Part shown: positions 1 through 5,146 of the stretch, piece by piece
How positions within the stretch are numbered: position 1 is the first letter of the stretch
Layout of the letters: the number at the start of each line of letters is the position of its first letter
DNA from: Aestuariivirga sp.
Lineage (GTDB): Bacteria > Pseudomonadota > Alphaproteobacteria > Rhizobiales > Aestuariivirgaceae
Reading direction: 5' to 3'
NCBI GenBank assembly: GCA_020252385.1
Contig: JADCDC010000189.1
Location: 1 to 6,031, forward strand
DNA length: 6,031 nt
Made by a program: the position numbers and the translations under genes
The notes under the pieces: generated by a model
What the model was told of the DNA's origin: nothing
Seen by the model: only the letters and a program-made list of their open reading frames with translations
The model's database searches: none

Positions 1-109
1 CGGACTGTCGCTCTCCAAGGTCGACGTCCTATGGCAGGACTTCACCGTCGGCATCCTGATCATCGCCGCCGTCGCCATCGATCAGTGGATCAGAAAAGCA
101 TCCTCGTAG
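1..109 (+). CDS. frcC: Sugar ABC transporter permease, C-terminal end (partial, FrcC-like)
   Basis: Only the last 35 residues and the TAG stop (107-109) are present; the reading frame enters from the left edge at base 2. The visible tail is GLSLSKVDVLWQDFTVG, then a hydrophobic run (ILIIAAVAI), then DQWIRKASS. This looks like the last membrane helix and short basic cytoplasmic tail of a permease of the ribose/fructose (RbsC/FrcC, BPD_transp_2) family, where a closing helix followed by a DxWxRK-type tail is common. It lies 10 bases upstream of a FrcA-like ATPase, the expected partner, so it should form the inner-membrane channel of the same importer. The family call rests on this short tail plus context. 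The exact sugar cannot be read from it; the symbol follows the neighbouring ATPase. Confidence 0.72.
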   Translation, partial: GLSLSKVDVLWQDFTVGILIIAAVAIDQWIRKASS

Positions 110-112
110 GAA
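108..112 (+). promoter_or_regulatory. Ribosome binding site of the frcA-like gene
   Basis: AGGAA lies 7 bases before the ATG at 120 and shares two bases with the TAG stop codon of the upstream permease gene. This supports the ATG at 120 as the start and suggests translational coupling of permease and ATPase within one operon. Confidence 0.6.
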
Positions 113-119
113 CCCCAAG

Positions 120-926
120 ATGTCCCAAAGTTCCAGCACCGCGAGCACGCCCGAACCGATCCTCACCACGCGCAATCTGGTGAAGCGCTATGGCCGGGTG
201 ACGGCGCTCGACCACGCCGACTTCGATCTCTATCCGGGCGAGATCCTGGCGGTGATCGGCGACAACGGCGCTGGCAAGTCGACCCTCATCAAGGCCATCT
301 GTGGTGCTGTCACGCCGGACGAGGGCGAGATCAAGCTGGACGGCAAGACAGTACACTTCAAGTCCCCCATCGAGGCGCGCAATGCCGGCATCGAGACCGT
401 GTACCAGAACCTCGCCCTGTCGCCCGCCCTGTCGATCGCCGACAACATGTTCATGGGCCGCGAGATCCGGGTGCCGGGACCGCTCGGCTCGATCCTGAAG
501 AAGCTGGATCACAAGGCGATGGAGAAGATCGCCCGCGACAAGCTCTCCGAACTCGGCCTGATGACCATCCAGAACATCCGCCAGGCGGTGGAGACGCTGT
601 CAGGCGGCCAGCGCCAAGGTGTTGCGGTGGCCCGCGCCGCAGCCTTCGGGTCCAAGGTCGTCATCATGGACGAGCCAACGGCGGCCTTGGGCGTCAAGGA
701 ATCGCGCCGCGTGCTGGAACTCATCCTCGACGTGAAGCGCCGCGGCCTTCCCATCGTGCTCATCTCGCACAACATGCCGCATGTCTTCGAGGTGGCGGAC
801 CGCATCCATGTGCACCGGCTGGGCCGGAGGCTCTGCACCATCAACCCCAAGGACTTCACCATGTCGGATGCGGTCGCCTTCATGACGGGTGCGAAGGTGC
901 CGCCGCCGGAGCTGATGACGGCCTGA
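120..926 (+). CDS. frcA: Fructose/monosaccharide ABC importer ATP-binding protein (FrcA-like)
   Basis: A 268-residue protein with a single nucleotide-binding domain, expected to hydrolyse ATP on the cytoplasmic face to drive sugar uptake through the permease encoded just upstream. All ABC landmarks are visible: Walker A GDNGAGKST at residues 47-55, Q-loop glutamine 96 (VYQN), signature LSGGQ at 160-164, Walker B VVIMDE at 180-185 and switch histidine 217 (ISHN). The tract from about residue 145 to 258 (LGLMTIQNI, AAALGVKESRR, ISHNMPHVFEVADR, FMTGAK) matches what I recall of rhizobial FrcA almost residue for residue. The length fits FrcA and is about half that of the double-domain RbsA/XylG/AraG ATPases. 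The first ~12 residues (Ser/Thr-rich) are not conserved. The ATG at 120 has a good ribosome binding site. In Sinorhizobium the next gene is the kinase frcK; here it is an E1 alpha gene instead. The ATPase call is firm; fructose as substrate is inferred from similarity. Confidence 0.9.
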   Translation: MSQSSSTASTPEPILTTRNLVKRYGRVTALDHADFDLYPGEILAVIGDNGAGKSTLIKAICGAVTPDEGEIKLDGKTVHFKSPIEARNAGIETVYQNLALSPALSIADNMFMGREIRVPGPLGSILKKLDHKAMEKIARDKLSELGLMTIQNIRQAVETLSGGQRQGVAVARAAAFGSKVVIMDEPTAALGVKESRRVLELILDVKRRGLPIVLISHNMPHVFEVADRIHVHRLGRRLCTINPKDFTMSDAVAFMTGAKVPPPELMTA

Positions 927-977
927 AGGGACTACACGCCGCCCCCGGAATGAGGCATAAAGCCTGCCTCCGAAACC

Positions 978-981
978 AGGG
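978..981 (+). promoter_or_regulatory. Ribosome binding site of the E1 alpha gene
   Basis: AGGG six bases before the ATG at 988. It supports this start. The rest of the 61-base gap (927-987) shows no convincing sigma-70 or sigma-54 promoter, so the E1/E2 genes may be read from upstream or from a promoter I cannot recognise. Confidence 0.45.
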
Positions 982-987
982 TCAGTC

Positions 988-2010
988 ATGTCCACCGGCG
1001 GCAACAAGCTTCTCCTCGACCTCTACCGCACCATGCGGCGCATCCGCAGCTTCGAAGAGCGGGTGAATGAACTTTTCGTGCGCGGCCAGTCGGCCGGCTC
1101 CATGCTGCACATGTCGATCGGCGAGGAAGCGATCGCCGGCGTTTGCCGCGCCATGGAGCAGGGCGACAGCTTCACCACCCATCATCGCGGGCATGGCATC
1201 TTCATCGCGCGCGGTGCCGATCCCAACCGCATGATGAGCGAGATCGCTGGCAAGGCGGATGGCTATTGCTCCGGCAAGGGCGGCTCCATGCACATCGCCG
1301 ACATGGCGCTGGGCGCCCTGGGCGCCAATGCCATCGTCGGCGGCGGCATTCCGCATGTGGTGGGTGCAGGCATGTCCTACCGCAACCGCAAGCTTCCGCA
1401 TGTGTCCGTCGCCTTCTTCGGCGATGGTGCTGCACAGCAGGGCATCCTCTATGAGGCCATGAACATGGCCGCACTCTGGAAGCTGCCTGTCGTCTTCTGT
1501 TGCATCAACAACCAGTACGGCATGGGCACCCGCATCGACCGCGCCGCCGCCAACACCAATCTGCACGAGCGCGCCATCGCCTGCGGGCTGAACGGCCTCG
1601 AGGCCGACGGCGGCGACGTCGAGGCGGTGCACGAGGCCGCCGAGCGCATCATCACCGCGGCGCGCAACGGCATGCCGGGTTTCCTCACTCTCACCTGCTA
1701 CCGCCATTTCGGTCACGCCCGGCTGGACAAGAGCCCCTACCGCGACGAGGCGGAGGAGCGCGAAGGCCGCAAGCGCGACGCGGTTGCCAATGCGCGCCAC
1801 ACCCTGCTGGCCCGCGGCACCGCCGGGGAACAGGACCTCGAGATCATGGACAAGACGATCGAGGCCGAAATGAACACAGCGGTGGACCATGCCGTCGCGG
1901 CGCTGCCGCCGCCGGTCGACACGATGTTCCGCGATGTCTTCGCCGAGGGGGAGCCGCGCCCCAGGCCGCTCCGCCAGCACCTGTCGATGATCCTCGGGGA
2001 GGCCCGCTGA
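988..2010 (+). CDS. acoA: Acetoin/2-oxo acid dehydrogenase complex E1 alpha subunit (TPP-dependent)
   Basis: A 340-residue alpha subunit of a heterotetrameric thiamine-diphosphate-dependent dehydrogenase. With the beta subunit encoded next, it should decarboxylate or cleave an alpha-keto or alpha-hydroxyketone substrate and pass the acyl group to a lipoyl domain. Visible features are the early family block around residues 15-30 (MRRIRSFEERV), the active-site segment HHRGHG at 65-70, the GKGGSMHIADMALGALGAN stretch from residue 96, and the TPP/Mg motif that opens with GDG at 145-147 and closes with NN at 174-175. A second active-site loop, YRHFGHARLDKSPYRDEAE, starts at 238. The length is close to AcoA and PdhA proteins (about 325-345). 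The start at 988 has AGGG at 978-981, spacing 6. The next gene's ATG shares one base with this gene's TGA. Family is certain. Acetoin is the best guess because of the hydrolase-type E2 in the operon, but acoX, acoR and E3 genes are not in view, so another substrate is possible. Confidence 0.85.
   Translation: MSTGGNKLLLDLYRTMRRIRSFEERVNELFVRGQSAGSMLHMSIGEEAIAGVCRAMEQGDSFTTHHRGHGIFIARGADPNRMMSEIAGKADGYCSGKGGSMHIADMALGALGANAIVGGGIPHVVGAGMSYRNRKLPHVSVAFFGDGAAQQGILYEAMNMAALWKLPVVFCCINNQYGMGTRIDRAAANTNLHERAIACGLNGLEADGGDVEAVHEAAERIITAARNGMPGFLTLTCYRHFGHARLDKSPYRDEAEEREGRKRDAVANARHTLLARGTAGEQDLEIMDKTIEAEMNTAVDHAVAALPPPVDTMFRDVFAEGEPRPRPLRQHLSMILGEAR
1996..2002 (+). promoter_or_regulatory. Ribosome binding site that fixes the E1 beta start
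   Basis: GGGGAGG, a strong Shine-Dalgarno sequence, sits 7 bases before the ATG at 2010. The same frame is open upstream to about 1500, but that extension is arginine- and alanine-rich out-of-frame reading of the E1 alpha gene. This site and the E1 beta family N-terminus place the true start at 2010. Confidence 0.8.
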
Positions 2011-3014
2011 TGCCTGCGATCGAGTCGACCTACCGCGACGCGCTGCGCCAGGCGCTGATCGATGCGATGAACGAGGATCCGTCGATCTTCGTCATGGGCG
2101 AGGAGGTGGGCCGCTACGGCGGCGCCTACGGCGTCACCAAGGGGCTGCTCGAGATGTTCGGAGAGCACCGCGTGGTGGACACGCCGATCGCCGAGGCGGG
2201 TATCGTCGGCGCCGCCATCGGCGCCGCGATGACGGGCTCGCGCCCCGTCGCGGAACTCATGTATGTCGATTTCGCCGGCCTCACCATGGACCAGGTGGCG
2301 AACCAGGCCGCCAAGAGCCGCTACATGTTCGGCGGGCAGATCGGCGTGCCCATGGTGCTGCGCATGCAGGGCGGCACCGGGCGTTCGGCGGCAGCCCAGC
2401 ACTCGCAGTCGCTCGAGGCATGGTTCACCCACGTGCCGGGCCTCCGCGTCGCCATGCCGGCGACGGTGAACGACGCCTACCACCTGCTGCGCATGGCGCT
2501 CACCTGCCCGGACCCCGTGATCTTCATCGAGCACAAGGGCCTCTATGTGCGGAAGGGCGAGCTCGACGTGTCGGCGCCCGACGGCCCCTGGGGAAAGTCC
2601 CTCGTCCGGCGCGAGGGCAGCGACGTCACCATCGTCACCTATTCGAAGATGGTGTTCGAATCGCTCGCCGCCGCCGAGACGCTCGCCGAGCAGAGCGTGT
2701 CGGCGGAGGTCATCGACATCCGCTGCCTCAACCCGCTGGATGACGAGACCTTCATCCGCTCGGTGATGAAGACCGGGCGCGCCATGGTCGTCACCGAAGC
2801 GGTGATGACCTCGGGCTTCGCGGCGGAGCTTTCGGCCCGGATCTCGGAGCGCTGCTTCGAATACCTCGAAGAACCAGTCGTGCGCGTCGCTGGCGAGGAC
2901 ATCCCGATTCCGGTCTCGCCCGCACTCGAGCGGGGTGCCGTGCCCTCGGCACAGCTCATCGCCGAAACGGGCCTCTGGCTGGTCAAGAGGATTGCTCCGT
3001 CATGGGCCGCGTGA
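2010..3014 (+). CDS. acoB: Acetoin/2-oxo acid dehydrogenase complex E1 beta subunit
   Basis: A 334-residue transketolase-like beta subunit that pairs with the E1 alpha to form the TPP-binding active site. The N-terminal pyrimidine-binding domain carries FVMGEEVGRYGGAYGVTKGL (from residue 27) and DTPIAEAG (57-64), whose Glu62 matches the glutamate that activates the thiamine ring. The block AAQHSQSLEAWF (128-139) holds the conserved active-site histidine (131). The C-terminal transketolase domain shows VIDIRCLNPLD (234-244) and VVTEAVMTSGFAAEL (260-274), then EDIPIPVSPALE near residues 296-307. The length is normal for AcoB/PdhB (about 325-340). The ATG at 2010 shares its A with the E1 alpha stop (TGATG), and the 3' end overlaps the E2 gene by 13 bases, so the three genes are translated as a coupled set. 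All expected active-site blocks are intact. The family is certain; acetoin specificity is inferred only from the E2 type. Confidence 0.88.
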   Translation: MPAIESTYRDALRQALIDAMNEDPSIFVMGEEVGRYGGAYGVTKGLLEMFGEHRVVDTPIAEAGIVGAAIGAAMTGSRPVAELMYVDFAGLTMDQVANQAAKSRYMFGGQIGVPMVLRMQGGTGRSAAAQHSQSLEAWFTHVPGLRVAMPATVNDAYHLLRMALTCPDPVIFIEHKGLYVRKGELDVSAPDGPWGKSLVRREGSDVTIVTYSKMVFESLAAAETLAEQSVSAEVIDIRCLNPLDDETFIRSVMKTGRAMVVTEAVMTSGFAAELSARISERCFEYLEEPVVRVAGEDIPIPVSPALERGAVPSAQLIAETGLWLVKRIAPSWAA

Positions 3015-4207
3015 TCGAGATGCCGCTTCCCCGGCTGGGGGAGACCATGGAGGAAGGCCGCATCGGCCTCATCGTCAAGAAGCCGGGCCAGTCCTTCCGG
3101 CGCGGCGAGACGCTGCTTGAAGTCGAGAGCGACAAGACCACGGTCGAAGTGCCCGCACTGCAGGACGGCATTCTGGTCGAGTGGCTGGTCGAGAGCGACC
3201 AGATGGTGCCCGTCGAGTCGGCGATTGCCCGAATCGAGATCGAAGGCGAGGCGGTGGCGGAAGCGAAGGCTCCTGCCCCGGCCGCCGCGGTGCGGGCCGC
3301 TACACCGGCGGTGCCGCGCTTCGTGCCCCAGGCCTCCGGGTCGCGGCCCGCCGCTTCGACGGCGGCGCGCGCCGAGGCGCGCCGCAAAGGGCTTGATCTT
3401 GCTACGCTCAAGGGCAGCGGGCGCAATGGCCGCATCACGCGTGCCGACCTTGCTGCAGCGCTTCGCCCGGCGCGCGCCACCTACCATGTCGAAACGCCGC
3501 ATGGCCGCATCTTCTTTCGCGAATGGCCCGCACAGGGCCAGGAGAAGGGCGCGGTGCTTCTTCTCCATGGCCTCTTCGCCGATTCGCAGAGCTTCACCAC
3601 GCTTGGCCGCAAGCTTGGCGCCAGGGGTTATCGCTGCTTCGCGCCGGACCTGCCGGGCCATGGCGAGACCGTCTCGCCCGCCTCATCGCTTGAGGATATC
3701 GCCGCAACCGTCACGGCTGCGCTGCCGGGCCTGAAGTTCCACATCGTCGGCCATTCCTTTGGCGCACTGGTCGCCTCGCGGCTCCTCGATCATGCCCTCT
3801 CGCTGACGCTGCTTGCCCCTGCGGGCTGCGGTGAGGAGATCAATGGCGCGTTCCTCGCCGCCATGCTGGGCGGGCATGTCGACCAGGCGCTGGGCTTCCT
3901 CGGCGAGACTGTTCCGGCGGAGGCTGAGGCCGCACTGGCCGATGCCTTGTCGGTCCATGGTGCCCAGCTCCGTGCCATCGTCAGCGACGTGGCCGAGGGC
4001 GGCCGGCAGAAGCACTCCATGGTGGCGGCGCTGGCCAGGGCCACCATCCCGGTCGAGGCGGTGTTCATGCGCGATGATGCGGTGATCCCCGCCCAGCACG
4101 CCCTAAACCTGCCCTTCAACGTGAGAAGCCGCATCCTGCCGGGTGCCGGGCACCTGCCGCACTGGCGGGCACCCGATGCCATCGTGGCGCTGGTCGGTGG
4201 TGCCTGA
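3002..4207 (+). CDS. acoC: E2-like subunit: lipoyl domain, E3-binding domain and alpha/beta-hydrolase (AcoC type)
   Basis: A 401-residue lipoyl-bearing protein. Residues 1-80 form a biotinyl/lipoyl domain (MPLPRLGETMEEG near the start) with lipoylation lysine 45 in ESDKTT. An Ala/Pro-rich linker spans about 84-120. A peripheral-subunit (E3) binding domain follows at about 119-153 (RKGLDLATLKGSGRNGRIT from residue 128). Instead of the usual acyltransferase domain with HxxxDG, residues 160-401 are an alpha/beta-hydrolase: oxyanion region LLLHG (186-190), nucleophile Ser252 in GHSFG, probable acid Asp359 in RDDAVIP, and His384 in GAGH, a complete triad. AcoC proteins of acetoin-cleaving systems are known to have this lipoyl-plus-hydrolase build, which is the main reason for the aco naming. 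The ATG at 3002 lies inside the last codons of the E1 beta gene (13-base overlap), with AAGAGG at 2985-2990 upstream. It probably accepts an acyl group from E1 and passes it to CoA, while an E3 encoded elsewhere reoxidises the lipoyl arm. Whether the hydrolase fold transfers or hydrolyses the acyl group is not shown by the sequence. Confidence 0.87.
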   Translation: MGRVIEMPLPRLGETMEEGRIGLIVKKPGQSFRRGETLLEVESDKTTVEVPALQDGILVEWLVESDQMVPVESAIARIEIEGEAVAEAKAPAPAAAVRAATPAVPRFVPQASGSRPAASTAARAEARRKGLDLATLKGSGRNGRITRADLAAALRPARATYHVETPHGRIFFREWPAQGQEKGAVLLLHGLFADSQSFTTLGRKLGARGYRCFAPDLPGHGETVSPASSLEDIAATVTAALPGLKFHIVGHSFGALVASRLLDHALSLTLLAPAGCGEEINGAFLAAMLGGHVDQALGFLGETVPAEAEAALADALSVHGAQLRAIVSDVAEGGRQKHSMVAALARATIPVEAVFMRDDAVIPAQHALNLPFNVRSRILPGAGHLPHWRAPDAIVALVGGA

Positions 4208-4210
4208 TCA
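4205..4210. other. Abutting convergent stop codons (TGATCA)
   Basis: TGA (4205-4207) ends the E2 gene on the plus strand, and TCA (4208-4210), read on the minus strand as TGA, ends the gulonate-dehydrogenase-like gene. The two stops make a six-base palindrome with no base between the genes. No terminator hairpin fits between them, so any terminator must lie inside one of the coding regions. Confidence 0.95.
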
Positions 4211-5146
4211 GCGCCCCGTCTTCTTCTCCTGCTCGCGCTTGTGCGCGGCAAGCGCCATGAGGCGCTTGTCCCGCCACTCCGTGGCAGCAGGCAGTTTCCC
4301 GGCCGGCACGGCGGCACGCATCTCGGTGTCGAGCGTCTGCGCGATCGTGTCGGGCCAGGGCGCTGCCGCGGACTGGGACTCGCCAACCCGGCGGATCGTC
4401 GGACCGTAGCGCATCAGGTAGTCGGCCACACCCGCCGGCGCATTGAGGTCGATGGTCTCGATCGGGCCCATGAAGCTCCAGCGCAGGGCGAGCCCGTCCT
4501 TCACCGTCTTGTCGAGGTCCTCGGCCGAGACATAGCCCTCCGCGATGAGCCGGAACGCCTCGTTCAGCACGGCGAGCTGCAGGCGGTTCAGGATGAAGCC
4601 TTCGATCTCGCGCTTCACGGTGATGGGCGACATGGCGCAGCCCGCCATGAAGACACGTGCCCTTTCGATCACGTCGGCTGCGGTGAAGTCGGCACCGCAG
4701 AGTTCGACGATGGGTGCAAGATGCGGCGGGTTCAGCGGATGCGAGACGAGGCAGCGCTCGCGCGATGCGAGCCCGCCGAAGATGATCGAGGGCATGATGG
4801 CGGAGGTCGAGCTCGACAGGATGGCCCCGCGCGGCGCCAGGCCTTCGACCTCGGCGAAGAGACGCTGCTTCGGTTCCGCGCGCTCGACGATGTTTTCCTG
4901 CACGAAGCCCACGCCATCGAGGGCTGCGGCGAGACTTGGCGCACCCCTGATGCGGGCCGTCACGGCACCCGGATTCTCGATCAGGCCCTCGGCCGCCATC
5001 AGCGGCAGCGTCGTGGCGATGTGGTCCAGCGCCTTCCTGACCTGGGCCTCGTCCTGGTCCCACAGCAGCACGTCATGTCCGCCGCGCGCGAAGACCATGG
5101 CCCATGACCGGCCTATGAGCCCCGAGCCCAGAATGGCGGTCTTCAC
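4208..5146 (-). CDS. L-gulonate 3-dehydrogenase / lambda-crystallin-like NAD dehydrogenase
   Basis: A 312-residue NAD-dependent dehydrogenase of the 3-hydroxyacyl-CoA dehydrogenase superfamily, probably cytoplasmic and oxidising the 3-hydroxyl of a sugar acid or related hydroxy acid. The N-terminal Rossmann fold has GSGLIG (residues 7-12) and an acidic residue ending the second strand (Asp30 in LLWD), which favours NAD. Conserved blocks follow: ILSSSTSAIMPS (109-120), SHPLNPPHLAPIVEL with His136 and Glu148 (135-149), FILNRLQ with Asn187 (184-190), and GPIETIDLNAP (227-237). SSSTSxxMPS, FVLNRLQ and GPLETxxLNA are also the hallmarks I recall of mammalian CRYL1 (about 319 residues), so this subgroup fits better than fatty-acid or carnitine dehydrogenases. 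The start is GTG at 5146, sharing GTGA with the stop of the upstream aldo/keto reductase gene; no strong Shine-Dalgarno is seen, so translation is probably coupled. Longer upstream reading in this frame is low-complexity and lies inside the upstream gene. Family is firm; the actual substrate is not known. Confidence 0.86.
   Translation of the reverse strand: MKTAILGSGLIGRSWAMVFARGGHDVLLWDQDEAQVRKALDHIATTLPLMAAEGLIENPGAVTARIRGAPSLAAALDGVGFVQENIVERAEPKQRLFAEVEGLAPRGAILSSSTSAIMPSIIFGGLASRERCLVSHPLNPPHLAPIVELCGADFTAADVIERARVFMAGCAMSPITVKREIEGFILNRLQLAVLNEAFRLIAEGYVSAEDLDKTVKDGLALRWSFMGPIETIDLNAPAGVADYLMRYGPTIRRVGESQSAAAPWPDTIAQTLDTEMRAAVPAGKLPAATEWRDKRLMALAAHKREQEKKTGR

Noticed and set aside
952..970. 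Inverted repeat GAGGC...GCCTC (alternatively AGGC-ATAAA-GCCT) between the ATPase and E1 alpha genes
   Set aside because: The stem is only 4-5 base pairs with no following T-run; too weak to call a terminator or operator.
982..1980. 332-codon open frame antisense to E1 alpha
   Set aside because: Long antisense frames are expected opposite high-GC genes; it shows no recognisable domain and lies wholly opposite a well-supported gene.
1500..2009. Open extension of the E1 beta frame upstream of 2010
   Set aside because: It overlaps the intact E1 alpha gene, reads as Arg/Ala/Gly-rich low-complexity protein, and the strong ribosome binding site at 1996-2002 and the family N-terminus place the start at 2010.
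2639..3661. 340-codon antisense frame across the E1 beta/E2 junction
   Set aside because: Biased composition, no recognisable motif, and it lies opposite two genes with intact active sites.
988..4207. Housekeeping pyruvate or branched-chain 2-oxo acid dehydrogenase operon
   Set aside because: Those systems have an E2 with a catalytic acyltransferase domain; here the third gene ends in an alpha/beta-hydrolase, which fits acetoin-cleaving (aco) type systems better.
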